Positions 46,846-60,264 are shown, counted from the stretch's first letter. The stretch: DNA of 64,000 nt from Saccopteryx bilineata (GCF_036850765.1 NC_089495.1:64580410-64644409); one strand, 5' to 3'. Notes: a model not told the origin generated them from the letters alone. Program-made: numbers and translations.

Positions 46846-49334
46846 AAATGTAATATTTACTCATTTAGTTGATTTTTTACTAGTGCAATTATGGTAACTC
46901 CACCCTACAATACTGGCTTGAATGGAAGTGTAGCAGTTTCTTCAGAATAATGGGAGAAGTTAGAGTAAATGGCAGTCTTACGCTTACTTTTAATTTAGAA
47001 GCACATTGAAACACAAATTTCTGGTGAAAATTTAGTGTGGAATAATGAAATAGAAAGAAAAGAATAAAAATTGAGAAAGGGTAGGACCAATACAGTTAAT
47101 GATAATGGGAAAGTTATTGCTGCAGCTAACCAAGGCCCCTCTCACTGGGAATGTTTAGAAATGTGTTTCTAAGAAAGTTGAGTGCTAGAGCACATGAGAA
47201 GTGAAGGATCTGAAGTATCTATCAAGTTTTTTCCATCAGTGTTCCCATATGGTAACTCTCCAGCAACTGCAGCCTGCCCCAATTAGGAGCAGGCACATCT
47301 TTACATCCAGAGGATGTCTTCAAGCACCATCTTCTGTTAGTTCTGGAATAAAGCACTTTGTCCCTCATTCTTAAATCCAAGCAAAATGGGTGCTTGAATA
47401 GGAGCCATTTTTTGGGAACACTGTGTATCGCAAACTCCCAAACATAGAAAAATTATTTTTGTCCCTTCAAACCCCATATAATACATCTTGCAACTTTGAT
47501 AACCAAGTATATAAGCTTTTCATAGAAGTTTGTTGTGAGTGGAATTGAGTTATCCAAGTTATGGTATGTGAAATAAAGCACCAAGTAGTAAATAGACAGA
47601 AGAAAACCACAACTTCTCTGTGAAATCAAAAGAAAACTATGAATGGCTGCTTTTTTTGGACAGTGCAAGTAAAAAATAATTATATATATATTATATATAA
47701 TATATAAATTATATAACACACATAAGTTATGGGAATTACAGGGGGAAAATTACCAACGAATGTTTATGAGGAAAAAATTAAAATTTATGAAAAGTTGAAA
47801 TTTGTTATTGGGACTTGAGAACTTAAAAATAAAAAGAAACAAGCTACTATTTGGACTAAGTTTGTGTTGGATCGAGTTCAATTTTACATAATAGTTGTTG
47901 TGGGATGTATGACTGAACAGTTTAAAGTGTAGTGTTGGAAGTGTTTATAAGTCTCCAGGCCAAGAAAAGATTGAAACTTTTATAGAAAAAAAAAACTGAT
48001 GGGAGAGAAGAGAAAATATATGGGATGCAGTTTGAGGTTTTGGGGTGTGTTGTTGAAAGAACTGTGCATTTGGAAGTCAAAGTGATATTAAGAATAGTTC
48101 CAGTAATAAAAATAATTTGAAAAGACTTACTCTCTGTAAAGTTGAAAGATTTTGAGATTTAAATGATGTTATACACAGACAGGCAGAGAATTGTGTAAAT
48201 ATTTGCCAGAAGAGAATGTAAATGTGGAGTTAGAGGTAGAGTATACTAAGGATTCTTGTAGGAACTAAAGTTGGAAAGGCTCAGATGGTGGGAACAGGGC
48301 TTGGAGCCAGAAGGAAAGTAAGACACAAGCCAGAGTTGAAAGAAGAGTGGAAACCAGCCAAGGACATTATAAAGATAAAGTAGAATGAGTTTCAGAAAGA
48401 TGAGAAATGAAGAGAGATGGAACACACATATGGCATTAGAGAATACAGAATGGAAAGGGATGGGAACTGATAAGGACCTACTGCTCAGTCTACAGAAGCT
48501 TTATATTTCCAATAAGTAGAACTTAAAGACACACATCATAAAAATAAATAAAAATTAATGGAGATAACAGATTTTCCTTTACTATATACAGTACATATAC
48601 AGTGGAAAAATGTGGAGGAAATGAACTTGATAGGAACACTATTTATCAAAACTTTATTTTTCTTAACATTACCATGATGGTGTCTTAACTTTTTATTTTA
48701 TTTTTTAGAGATAAATCTATTTTAACAGTTTGAATTATACCTTTAAATATTTAATTTCACTATCATTAAAAAGAGAGAGAAAAATGTAAAATAATAAAGT
48801 ACTGGATTACAGATAAATGAATAATGAGTTTTTAAAAAATATATTTTTATCCTACTACTAATCTTTCTCAAAAGTAGATTTCTTGCCTCAAAAGTTAGAC
48901 AAACATAGATGAGAATCCAAAGGAGAGACAAGGTACCAATTTATCAATGGTTTAAAAGAACCCAAATACTTCTTCCAGTTTTGGAGAAAGTTTGATTTGA
49001 ATATCTGTCCAGGTTCAAAACACTTGAATGAGGCTTATTGCTTTTTATTCTGAATCTAAGTTACCAGTTCTAATGGAAAGAGTCACCGAACTATTCCTGA
49101 AAATCTGGGAGAGTAAAATGTGGAAAATCTACTGACCATATGCACTCCAGAAGCTGAAATAAAGGGTAAAAGTCTGGAGAACTCACTTTATGAATAACCT
49201 CAAGTGAACCAGTTAAATGTGATCCAGATAGTGGTCTAGTAAAGAATCAATATAAAACTTGTCTTTCCTGTTAAGGGAGCAGGCGGATATAGATCAGATG
49301 TGGAAAAGAATATAAGAGCTTAAAAACCAATAGA
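46846..49334. other. Unassigned 2.5-kb sequence
   Basis: No recognised gene or repeat. A TATATA cluster lies near 47680-47710. The region 48000-48450 is AG-rich but without periodic structure. Confidence 0.45.
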
Positions 49335-49480
49335 GTATTTATTCGTTCATTTAGTTATTCACTTAATAAATATTTATAGTATCTTATGTACCAAGCATTT
49401 ACTAAGTATTGAGGATGGATTTTTTGGAAGCCAAGACAGAAGCAGTTTCCAGTTCGAGGGACTTTTCAACTCCAGTAGGA
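49335..49480. repeat. Probable ancient repeat fragment (LINE/MIR-like)
   Basis: TTCGTTCATTTAGTTATTCA, TAAATATTTATAGTATCTTA and GTACCAAGCATTTACTAAGT resemble the common mammalian motif around 'AAATATTTATTGAGCACCTA'. The family could not be fixed. Confidence 0.4.
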
Positions 49481-50601
49481 AATATAAAAATATTAACTAA
49501 ATAAGAAAAATATCAGAAATTGGTTTATGCTATGTAGATAATAATTTGCTAGGATGAAAGTGTGACCAACATACTTGCAGGAGTAGAATGGGTAGATAAT
49601 TCACTCTCAGGTGCCGAGGTTCAGCTGAGGCCTTGATACTAAGCCAACATCAACAATTCTGTGAATAGAGTATTCCAGTCAGAATTAAAAGTAAAGTATA
49701 TTTAAACTTGTTATGGTGAAGATGGTTGATGAATTTCTGAAAAAGAAAGATAAGCAGGGCAAGAGCCATTTAGTGACTGAGGAATAAATAACAGGACAAT
49801 ATTTTCTAAGGGCAAGCAAGATCCATTCAGGTTCTAGTAGTAAGAAGTACTTATTTTCTATTGTATTCCAAGTTTAATGGGAAGTCACTTTTAATTTGTT
49901 TAAAATTAATTTACCTGTTTAAGGTAAAAAGCATGAACTACTATTTATAATAATTTGAGTATGTGGACACACACTAACTAAAAGATCTATTAAACTGACA
50001 TGTTTTTTCACTTAAAAATGATACAATTCAAATCAGAGCATGTGTTTACATACAACATTTACAAAAAATGTAAATTAATGTCTTCAATACTTTTAGGGAA
50101 TGAGAAGGAAAAAGTCATGATTTTTTAAGGATAATTTGCCTATCATTTGTTGTTCCTTTGAGACTGTCTCGTTATCCTGTTCTGCTCTGTTTCAACAGCT
50201 GATTCTACTATGATCCTTGTAATCTATTTCTTGGTTCCCTGATGAGTTAGCTTTCAGTTAGATTTCACATCTGAGAGGCTCTGGCAAAAGTTTTGAAGAA
50301 AGTGTATGAGAGAACGCCAAGGCAGTTTCTTCCCCTCCACATCAAGAAGTGTCTCTTGGAGTGACTGAAAGTACCCCCTGAGAAGCTCAAGCATAGCTCT
50401 AGAATCTAGAATTCACTATGCAGCTAGAGCTTTCAAGTTATAGCAACATCCATGTTTCTCTTGTAACCTTGAACTCAGTAGGTACAGTATCTTATACTGT
50501 TACTAATTTCTGTGTCTCACAATCCTTGTCCTTTCGTTTTTGTTTTCAAATGCTATAATTAGATTCTCTTATTAAGTTCCTCTTTTGACTAATGCAAGTT
50601 G
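49481..50601. other. Unassigned sequence
   Basis: No gene. The part 50160-50570 is less AT-rich and may be an ancient repeat, but no family signature was clear to me. Confidence 0.4.
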
Positions 50602-50615
50602 GTTCTGGTTTGTTA

Positions 50616-50945
50616 CTTTTTTGTTTTGTTGTTGTTATTATTATTATTATTATTATTATTTACAGAGACACAAAGTCAGAGAGAGGGACAGACAGACAGG
50701 AACAGAGAGAGATGAGAAGCATCAATCATCAGTTTTTCATTGCGACACCTTATTTGTTCATTGATTGCTTTCTCATATGTGCCTTGACCGTGGGCCTTCA
50801 GCAGACTGAGTAACCCCTTGCTCGAGCCAGCGACCTTGGGGCCAAACTGGTGAGCCTGCACTCAAGCTGGCGACCTTGGGGCCTCCAACCTGGGTCCTCG
50901 ACATCCCAGTCCAATGCTCCATCCACTGCCCAACCTGGTCAGGCA
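50616..50945 (-). mobile_element. Type III bat SINE, antisense
   Basis: Minus strand from 50945 starts GCCTGACCAGGTTGGGCAGT with GGATGGAGCATTGGACTGGG, then the SINE body and the GACAGAGAG-rich end. A (TTA)n repeat (50634-50660) marks the reversed tail. The duplication GTTCTGGTTTGTTA is exact at 50602-50615 and 50946-50959. Confidence 0.93.
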
Positions 50946-50959
50946 GTTCTGGTTTGTTA

Positions 50960-51395
50960 TTTGTTTGTTTTGTTTTGTTTTTGTTAAACATGAGTGATTT
51001 AAATTCTTATTTTCTATTTATCTTGTTTCAATATGATAGATTGTTTCACAATTTTCTTTATATTCATTCTAATGCTTTACTTTTAAAGAATATTTACACT
51101 ATTGGTGTTTATTTAGTCCTTTTTTTAATTATAGAATTCCCAGTGCTAAGTACATCTAAAAATAAGGATTTAAGACACTCAGTGTATGAGAGAACTGAAC
51201 TCTCATGTGTGAAACTCATTGATGTGGCTGATTAGGATCAATAATTTTTTTGATGAAAATGAAAATTAAATGGCAAGTAGGCTTCTGTGTTATAATTATT
51301 AGGTATAGAAATATCTACTCTTTAGATAAATTCTCTGAAATTTCATCATTATTTTAACAAGTGACTTTTTAAATATATAAACAAATATAAAAAAG
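50960..51395. other. Unassigned AT-rich sequence
   Basis: Nothing recognised. Confidence 0.45.
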
Positions 51396-51832
51396 TGACC
51401 CTGACCTGTTGGCTCAGTGGTGGAATGCTGGCCTGGTGTGTGGAAGTCCCAGGTTTGATTCCTAGTCAGGGCACACGGGAGAGGCGTTCATCTGCTTCTC
51501 CACCCCTCTCTTTCTCTCTTCTTTCTCTCTCTCTCTCCCTTCTCTCTTCTCTCTCTCTCTCTCTCTCTCTCTTGCTCTCTTTCTCTCTCTCTCACTCTTC
51601 TCTTCACCTCTTGAAGCCATGGCTCAATTATAGTGAGTTGGCTCTGGGTGCTGAGGATGGCTCCATGGCCTCCACCTCAGGTGCTAAAAAATGGCTTCGA
51701 CTGCAATGCAGCAAAGGTCCCAGACGGGCAGAGCATCACCCCCTAGTGGGCTTGTCAGGTGAATTCCAGTTGGAGTACATGCCTCCCCTCCTCTCACTAA
51801 AAATATTAACAACAACAACAACAACAACAAAA
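51396..51832 (+). mobile_element. Type I bat SINE with CT expansion
   Basis: The head GACCCTGACCTGTTGGCTCA, B box GGTTTGATTCC, a (TC)n expansion (51512-51605) and the remaining body with CACCCCCTAGTGGGCTTGTC are present. The tail is (CAA)n. Confidence 0.9.
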
Positions 51833-52254
51833 CTAACACTTTAGGACACATGCTTGATGATTCATTCCTTCTAGTAAACCAAAGTAGTTAAATGGAAATA
51901 AGATTTTGCACAAAAAATAGAATAATAAGGTTTAGAATAATAAGGTTTTTGAGCATTCTGGTTGAAGCATGGAAGTAAAGGATATTGAGAGGCTACTAGA
52001 AAGCATTAAAAAAATAAAAGGAGTAACTAGGTAATATGTGGATAGCAGAAACCATGCCAGAAAAGAAAGGGAGATTAAGAGAACACTTTAAAAAATGTGT
52101 GCTCATATGGCATTGATATATATATTCTTATAATACCTGCCATTATTGATTTCACATATCATGAATAATTTAGCTTTTTATCACCAGGAACAGGCTTATG
52201 GTTGATATAAATGACCGAAACTGAATGAATTAAAAAAGCAGTTTGTTATTTGAC
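51833..52254. other. Unassigned AT-rich sequence
   Basis: Nothing recognised. Confidence 0.45.
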
Positions 52255-52324
52255 CTTTTTTTTCTTTCTTCTTTCCTTCCATTCTCCCTTCCTTCCTTCC
52301 TTCCTTCCTTCCTTCCTTCCTTCT
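52255..52324. repeat. (CTTC)n microsatellite
   Basis: About nine uninterrupted CCTT units follow a degenerate TTTC tract. Confidence 0.95.
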
Positions 52325-52426
52325 CTTTTTCCTTTCTATGGTACTTATTTTCTTTTTTCCTTCTTCTCCTTACTCAGTTGTAAATTAAATCTGAATAAAG
52401 TATCAGTTGAAAAAAAAATTAAAAGA

Positions 52427-52568
52427 GCCTGACCTGTGGTGATGCAGTGAATTAAGCATAGACTGGAATGTTGAGGGCAACCTTACAGTTGCCCAGTCAA
52501 TGCACATAATACTATGAGTTAATGCTTCCCTTCCCCCACCTCCAAATAAAATAAAAAAATAATAAAAG
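52427..52568 (+). mobile_element. Type II bat SINE, degraded
   Basis: GCCTGACCTGTGGTGATGCA starts it and GCCCAGTCAATGCACATAAT follows; the B box is damaged and the CT body is nearly absent. Tail is AAATAAAATAAAAAAATAA. Confidence 0.82.
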
Positions 52569-52689
52569 AAAATATTAAAGGTATTATTTACACCAAGTAA
52601 CTCAGTTGTATTTATGTGGGGAATCTAGAAATGTCTGGAAGGAAAAATTAACTTGAAAACTTAAAAAAAAAAACTGTATTAATTGAAAA

Positions 52690-54590
52690 TAATTAGATGG
52701 TATTTTCAATAAATGGTTTTGAGAACACTAGACAAATCATCCAAAAAATGAAACTAGACCAGCTTCTTACACAATACACAAGAATTAACTCAAAATAGAT
52801 TAAAGCAGTGGTGGGATTCAGCCAGTTCTCACTGGTTAGGCAGAACTGATATCTAATTTTTGTTGAGTTCTGTGAACTGATTGGTAAAAAGGCACTTGTA
52901 ATCAAGGTTCTCTCTGAGGTGGGTGCCTGGGCAGCCACCCAATATGGAAATCACAAATTTACATTCATTACTTGTTTATAAGATTAATATGCAAAACAGT
53001 ATATTCTAAGTGCCTGTAGTAATGTTCATTCTGTCCATAGGTTAAAAAAGTTGCAAGTTAGGACGCAAATCAAGAAGCAGTATGAAATATCTTAAATAAT
53101 AGTTTTATTGTTTTTTTCAGGTATTATTTAATATTTTTCATTAATATTTTAAAATTTATTCTTATCACATAATCTAGTTTTGTATACCTCTTTTATTTTT
53201 CTTATTTAACTATAAAATGCATGAAATAATATAATATCTTTCAGTGTATTTTTTTTATACTTAACACAGTCATTAGGGTAGAAAATTGTTTGTTAAATTG
53301 TTTGAATCTCACTATTGGATTTAAGACTTAGATGTTAGACTTAAAACCATAAAAGTCCAGGAGAAACTATAGGAGGTAAAATCTTGGATATTTTTCATAG
53401 CAATATATTTTTCTAATATATCTTTTCAGGCAAGGAAAACAAATAAGACTACATTAAACTGAAAAGGTTTTGTATAACAAAGAAAATTATCAACAAATTA
53501 AAAAATGACCCTTTAATGGAAGAACGTATTTGACAACATCTGATAGGGCTAAATATCCAAAATTTACAAAGAACGTATAATTATGCTAAATTTCAACACC
53601 AAAACCACAAACAATCCAATTAAGAATTGGGAAAAAGAAATCTGAATAGCAACTTTTCCAAAGAAGACATAAAGATATTCAATAGGCATATCAAAAGATA
53701 CTAAATATCATTAATCATCAGAGAAATACAAATTAAATCCACAATGAAATATCACCTCACACCTATGAGAACTGCTATTATCAATAAATCAACAAACAGT
53801 AAGTGTTGGCAAGGGTGTGGAGAAAAGGGAACCTTCATGCAATGGCAATAGAAATGCAGATTGGTGCAGCCACTGTGAAATCCATTATGGAGTTACCTTT
53901 AAAAACTAAAAATGGAATTACCTTATGACCAAGTGACCTCTGAGAATATAAACTAAGAAACTCAACCAAAGTACTAAATTGAAGGAATTTACTCATGTTT
54001 ATCTTTATTGCAACATTATTTATAACAGCCGAGATTTAAAAGCTGCCCAAGTATCCATTAGTAAATGAGTGGATAAAAATGCTATGGTACATTTACACAA
54101 TGAAATACTGCTTAGTCATAAAAAAGAGAGAAATCTTACCCTTTGCAACAACATGGACGGACCTGGAGAGCATTATGCTAAGTGAAATAAGCCAGTCACA
54201 GAAAGACAGATACCATCTGATTTCACTTATATGTGGGCCATAGGGACCAAAATAAACTTAACAAACAACATAGACAGATGGAGATCAGGCTGACAGCTAT
54301 TGGGGTGTGTAGATGAGATTAGAAGGATTAAGTAAAAATTAAAAACAAAGAGAAAAATCTCCTGGATATGTACAACAAAGTGGCGATGGCCAGGCAAAGT
54401 GAGTTAAGGGGAGGTATATAAGGATATGGGGGAAATAAATGGTGATGAAAGAAGACTTGACTTGTGGTGGTGAATACACAATGCAGTGCAGAGATGCTGT
54501 GTTATGGAATTGTGCACCTCAAACGTATATAATCTTGTTAACTAACATCACCTTAATAAATTCAATTTAAGAATAAAAATAAATAAACAA
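52690..54590 (+). mobile_element. Older L1, 3' part, split by a hAT MITE
   Basis: ORF2-derived sequence begins near 52690 (ATTTTCAATAAATGGTTTTG ... CACAAGAATTAACTC), is broken by the MITE 52806-53317, and continues through TAAGACTACATTAAACTGAA, CTATTATCAATAAATCAAC, the CGGACCTGGAGAGCATTATG motif of the ORF2 end/3' UTR, and a tail at 54590. The coding frame is destroyed. The long stretch from ORF2 to tail is about 1.4 kb without the MITE. Confidence 0.93.
52806..53317. mobile_element. hAT-type MITE inserted in L1
   Basis: Ends CAGTGGTGGGATTCAGCCAG and (minus strand) CAATAGTGAGATTCAAACAA are inverted repeats. Flanking octamers GATTAAAG (52798-52805) and GATTTAAG (53318-53325) match at seven of eight bases. 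This is the family of 35981-36890, present here at 512 bp in opposite orientation. No coding capacity. Confidence 0.88.
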
Positions 54591-54779
54591 ATAAAAACTT
54601 TAATAGTAGAAAATTAGACCTACTAAAATCACATATGGAAATGAAGAGCTTACCTTATGAAATTCCATTAAGAACACTGTTGTGATAACATGTTTATATA
54701 TATATATACACATATATTTAATATACACATTCTCCATATACATTAAAGGTTTGAAAAATCTTTACTATGAGCTTTTATT
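54591..54779. other. Short unassigned sequence with (TA)n
   Basis: AT-rich, with TATATATATA near 54697; no other feature. Confidence 0.45.
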
Positions 54780-54905
54780 CTTTTTTTATTAAATTTATTT
54801 TGGTGACATTAGTTAATAAAATTATGTAAGCTTCAAGTGTACAATTCTATGATATGTCATCTGTTTATTCCATTGTGTGTTTTCCAAACAAAGTCAAATC
54901 ATCTT
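54780..54905 (-). repeat. L1 3' UTR tail fragment, antisense
   Basis: TATTAAATTTATTTTGGTGA and GTAAGCTTCAAGTGTACAAT are the reverse of an L1 3' end like those elsewhere here; the fragment is short. Confidence 0.6.
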
Positions 54906-55232
54906 TTATGAATTAAAACTCCTAAAAGTTGAAGATATTATTATAGTTCAGAAAACCAGCTTAAATCCAGAAAACTGATTGTATATAAAATACAAAGACC
55001 AAAATCCTTCAATTGTCTAAATTTTTGAATAGTCATTTAATTGATCATTTTTTCTACATAAATTATTATTGTATACCTAAGATTTTTTTTTCTATAAAAA
55101 TCTGGACTTATGCTAGTAGAGTAACAGAAGAGTCTCAAGTAGAATATAAATTATTTAATTATTTTGTTACCTAATTAGAAAAATTACAGTGAAGAATGTT
55201 ATTTTTTAGTCAGAAAATGTCTTTTATTGTGT
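54906..55232. other. Unassigned AT-rich sequence
   Basis: Nothing recognised. Confidence 0.4.
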
Positions 55233-55540
55233 GACAGAGACAGAGAGAGACAGAGAGAGTCAGAGAGAGGGACAATCAAGTAGAGAGAGAGATGAGAAGC
55301 ATAAATACTTTGTTGTGGCACCGTAGTTGTTCATTGACTGATTTCTCATATGCGCCTTGACTGGGGAGCTACAGCAGAGTAAGTGACCCTTTGCTCAAGT
55401 CAGTGACCTTGGGCTGAGGCTGGTGAACCTTGCGCTCAAACCAAATGAGCCCGCACTCAAGCCAGAGACTTGGAGTTTTCAAACCTTGGTCCTCTATGTC
55501 GAGTTGACACTCTATCCACTGCACCACCACCTGGTCAGGC
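55233..55540 (-). mobile_element. Type III bat SINE, antisense
   Basis: On the minus strand GCCTGACCAGGTGGTGGTGC starts at 55540; GGATAGAGTGTCAACTCGAC and both repeated blocks follow to the CT-rich end with GACAGAGAG reversed. Confidence 0.88.
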
Positions 55541-56421
55541 ATTTGTGTGTTCTTATTAATTCATGGAGCCACTAGTGACACTGCACATTTTTTATTTTAC
55601 CAAAGTCATCCTTTTTTACAAAACATGTAATTGCTTCACAGCCAAGCTTATCCCTCTTTATTAAATTTTTTCATAATAAGGTTTATATTTTGAAAAATGT
55701 AATCATTCTAAATCTGTATACTTATATGTATTTAAAACCTGCCCTGTGTTCATCACGAAATTACTCTTCTCCCACAGTAATATAGTTTTAAATAAGTCCA
55801 AAATATTCAATAGATTTACTAAATTTTTCTAAACTTTTAATTCCTAGTCAATTAATGTTTAGCTTTAATAAAACCATTTCCTCATGCTTAGTATAGCACT
55901 CTCTTAGCTGTGTTCTTTTGTTAGGTTTCTTGTAAGATTGCTGTATATACTACTAAAGGAACATTTGAGTTTGATTTATACTTGAAAAGCTTCTACTTTT
56001 TGGCTCAGATTCTCAGTTTGCACACCTTAAAAACAGAAGTACTTTATAAAGTCCTTTGGTATCTTTTTATCAAAGAAACTAAGGAAGAGCTATTTCATCT
56101 TTAGTTTTACTTTGATTTGTATTTTTCAGCATTAGAACTGGGTTAAGCTCCTTGTCACATTATATAACAGAAATATCTTGTCATATGCTGACATCTTGTT
56201 ACCTAAATAATGATTTATGGTCCTGGTGAGCTTACAGAGAAAGGTTCTGGCAATTATCAAATGTCTCAGCTCTTCTTTTGGCATTTCCAAAACTATAATC
56301 TATTTGATATATCACTTGTGTTTTTGCAGAAAATATTGCCCTAGACACTCATTCTGAGCCTAACTGAAAGATTCATGTGCTTACATAAAATGAGAATAAT
56401 ATACACTCTTCCATATGCTTC

Positions 56422-56423
<2 letters not shown>
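55541..56423. other. Unassigned sequence
   Basis: No gene or repeat recognised. Confidence 0.4.
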
Positions 56424-56490
<67 letters not shown>

Positions 56491-56512
56491 CACACATATA
56501 CATATATATATA
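56424..56512. repeat. (TA)n-(CA)n compound microsatellite
   Basis: A (TA)15-type run turns into a (CA)15-type run and then mixed ATACACAT units. Confidence 0.95.
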
Positions 56513-58153
56513 AATCAGAATATATTTACACTGGCTACTTCATAAGAATTTCAAGAATGTAAATTAAGTGTAAATGAAATATAAATGGAAAATGTTAAAA
56601 ACTTAGAAGTGAGGAGGTAAGCTACATGGATACCTAGATCAAAAGCATTCTAAACAGAAGTGACCATTGCACTACCTATTCAAAGACAAGTGATGAGACC
56701 AATATGGCTGAAGCAGAGTGAACTATGCAAGAATGAGGAGAAAGAGTTAGCAGAGGGCCAGAACATGTGAGCTACTGCAGGAGAAAAACACCATCGAGTT
56801 CATTTTTAGTGAAATTAAAAGTCATTAGAAGTTAATGAAAGGATGCCATTCATTTGTTCAGCAAGTATTTATTAAATATCCTCAGGTATATCACCTGATA
56901 TTCTAGATGCTGGGCACAGCGTAGTAAACACCAACTGTTTTATTTAAATCATATATATTACAGATTTTGAGTAGGGCAAAAAATTGTTATATAGCCAATA
57001 GGCCAATGCTAGGTAGCCGTAGCCATCTTTCTCATATTAGAACATGAGAAATGCCATGGAAAAACATAAGAAGAGATTAAATGGCTGGAAAGTTAACTGT
57101 GTATTGATAAGTTGCTGCTATTTTATGTAAGGTTGTAAGATACAACCAATACTTTCTTTTTTCTACATCTGTATGCTTTATGATAGGGAGTTATTATAAG
57201 AAGGCATGATTAGAATCCCAGCAACCAATTTGGAGAGAATTACGATAATAAAGGGAAGAGGTGAATTTGGCTTTAACTTGCAGATGGAGGCAGAGATGAC
57301 AAAAAGTCATGAGGTTGTAAGTTAATTTCAGAAGGATTGATTTCAGAACATGATTTGCTGTTGTATTGCATTCTAGAAAGAGACAAAAGGAGGAATCAAG
57401 GATAACTGAGAATTATAATGAAGCAACTGAATGAACCAATTTAACAGAGATAAAAAACATTGATGTGAAAGATAGGTTGAAAGAGTAAAAATGTGCAAGT
57501 TTGAGTTCAGTGTAGCACATAGGAATTAGCATAGAAATTTAGAAAAAAAAAGAACTTACTAGAAAAGTCAGTGAGTAGATAAGAAGAGTTTAAATAATAA
57601 ATTCTAGCTTGGATTGTCAGAACTTCAGAAGTAATTTCTAGAACTTTTGAGAAATATCTAAGCAGGGTTTTTGCTATATTTTTTGGGGGGTATCATTTGA
57701 ATACAAAACTCTGATACTGACTCAATCAGATCAACCATGGTTAGATCCAAGGAAGCTAGAGGATGGACATCCAATGATGCAATATAATGATTAAGAAGCC
57801 ACTGACATCACTTCTGGCATTTCCACTGTTATTCTACATTCATGGCATGTAGAATAATATACTGCAGGCAAAAATTCATGTTTTCATAGAATTTTTGAAA
57901 TTCTATGAAATTTGTTCCTTCTTTGGCAACAGGAACACTAAAAAAATGTAAAAGAAAAGGTCTTAATTTTCTGAAATGTTTTATACTCAGAAACAGTTAA
58001 TATCTAGTTTTTCACTTCTCAATACAGAAAAGAAAAATATGATTTTATAAATGTTGTAGAAATCAGCACAGTCTATTTGCACAATGTGGTTGTCAAGTGC
58101 AATAGAATATAGGATATTTGAAACATGTTAAGTTTCAAGTAGATATGTGGTAC
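56513..58153. other. Unassigned sequence with one possible ancient repeat
   Basis: A motif like GCAAGTATTTATTAAATATC with TGATATTCTAGATGCTGGGC at 56860-56915 may be part of an ancient LINE/MIR-like element. Otherwise nothing is recognised. Confidence 0.4.
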
Positions 58154-58165
58154 CTGTTGAAGATT

Positions 58166-58525
58166 ACTTTTTTTTCTTTTTCTTTTTCTTTATTATTATT
58201 ATTTTTTGCAGAGACAGAGAGAGTCAGAGAGAGACGGATAGATAGGGACAGACAGACAGGAATGGAGAGAGATGAGAAGCATCAATCATTAGTTTTTCAT
58301 TGCCACACCTTAGTTGTTCATTGATTGCTTCTCATCTGTGCCTTGACTGTGGGACTACAGCAGACCAAGTAACCCCTTCCTTGAGCCAGTGACCTTGGGT
58401 CCAAGCTGGTGAGCCCTGCTCAAACCAGATGAGCCCACACTCAAGCTGGCAACCTCAGGGTCTTGAACCTGGGTCCTTTGCATCCCAGTCCGACCCTCTA
58501 TCCACTGTGCCACCGCCTGGTCAGG
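58166..58525 (-). mobile_element. Type III bat SINE, antisense
   Basis: Minus strand from 58525: CCTGACCAGGCGGTGGCACA, TCGGACTGGGATGC-like head sequence, and CAAGGAAGGGGTTACTTGGT. The duplication CTGTTGAAGATT is exact (58154-58165 and 58526-58537). The reversed tail is T-rich with TTCTTTTTCTTTT. Confidence 0.94.
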
Positions 58526-58537
58526 CTGTTGAAGATT

Positions 58538-60264
58538 CTATATATAGCTTACATATATGAATATGCTAAGCAAAGAACTGTTATATTATAAAAGATAATT
58601 TATAGGTAAAGTTTGAAATCATGAGAAAGGATGAAGTAATTTAAGGTTTGAATAAGCTTAGGGAAGAGAAAAGCTGACCATTCTGTTAGTGTGTTTCAGA
58701 GATAATAAAGCAATTTTCACCTTAAATTATTATTGGTAATAGACCATTAGAACACTTTTTCTAGTTCCTAATACAGAGAAGAAAAAAATGACATACACAA
58801 TAAAGGGAACACATTTTAAAAAATAATACAAATATGAAGATTGTTAAGGTCAGAGAGAAAGTTGTCTCACATTATAATAAAATGAATATGTATATCATTG
58901 AGGAAAAAATAAAAACTAGTTTCTATAGAAATCAATTGTAAAAGCAGTAATTCTAATAAATTCATTCATAAATAGTAGGATTTGATAAATATTCTGCATT
59001 TATTATAATTTCTGTTACAAATTATTCCAAAATGTAGCAGTTTAAAATAACAAACATTTATTTTGCACAGTTTTTGTGAATTGAAAGCAACTTAGCTATG
59101 TGGTTCTGGCCCAAAATGTTTCATGAGATTGTAGTGAAGTTGTTGGTCAGGGCTACAGTACTGTCTGAGGACACAGCTGGAAGTGATTTGCTTATAAGCT
59201 CAGTTATATCATTGATAACAGTTCCTCGTTCCTCAATGGCTATTAGCTGGAGACATTCGTTCCTTTACATATAGCATTGCTCACAACATAGCAGTGTGCT
59301 TTTCCAGAGTCAATTAGCCAATAGAAAGAGAGAGCATGAGGGTGCCCATGAAAAATGTTGCAGTCTTTTACACCCTAATCTGTTATACCCTAATCTTGGA
59401 GGTAACAAATAATTACTTATCTTAAATTCTATTGGTCACAAAAACAGCCCTGATACCATATGGGTGGGGGCCACACAAAGGTAAATAACAGGAGGCAAGA
59501 AACAGTAGAGATCACCTTAAAGGATGGTTACTTCAGTTAACCTTTTAGACCTTGAACAATTATGGAACTAGGTTAACAGTCTAAAAAGCCTGTTGTCTTT
59601 ATATGCATTTCTAAAGTCAGAAGTTCTGAAGAGAGTTAGGAACTATGGTTATAAAATGAGAGAGATTAAGCACAAGCTGGATCCCATTAGGAAGACTCCT
59701 CCAACTTCTGTCAGTTCTTATTGATTCTGAGCTTGGTGGTATAAGGGTCCTCAGAAGCCCAGGCCCTTGGTCATAGAGTTAGACACATAGATTTGGCCCA
59801 AAGATTTCCAAGGTTGAAGAAGGATCTCGGGAAGACAGTGTAGTTACAGGCCTATCTGTTTCCACCCTAACAAAATGAGCAAGCATTAAAGTGACAATGT
59901 ATGTAGGCTACCAAAAGGCTCCTGATTCACTTCTACCTTCCAAAGCTCCTATAGGGATCTCTTTAGTGGCCACTCTAACCCAAAACTTACAGAGAAGAAA
60001 AGTCTAGAAAATGTAGTTTAGTTCAGAAAAGTTATTACATTATAAAACCACCACAGATCATGAAACAAAGGCATCCCAGCTCCTCTGAGGAACAACTGTA
60101 ATTTGAAAGCATATAAGATATTCTAGAACAAATAAAAATATTTTTGCAGTCATACTGATTAAAATTTTTCTCTATTTCCTTTGTAAAAAAGCAACTCACA
60201 ACAAATATTCCAATTAAATATTTTATATTTCTTTCTATCTTTAGATTGCCATGTCTCTTTTTCT
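58538..60264. other. Unassigned sequence including a probable old repeat
   Basis: The part about 59010-59530 (ATTCCAAAATGTAGCAGTTT, AACAAACATTTATTTTGCAC, CTCACAACATAGCAGTGTGC, ATTCTATTGGTCACAAAAAC) strongly recalls a common ancient mammalian interspersed repeat, but I cannot name the family. No gene is seen in the remainder. Confidence 0.45.

Noticed and set aside
50592..50813. Short frame with a hydrophobic N-terminus (VVVIIIIIII)
   Set aside because: The run translates the (TTA)n tail repeat of a SINE.
56424..56512. CRISPR-like or satellite array
   Set aside because: Only a dinucleotide microsatellite; no repeat-spacer structure occurs anywhere in the window.
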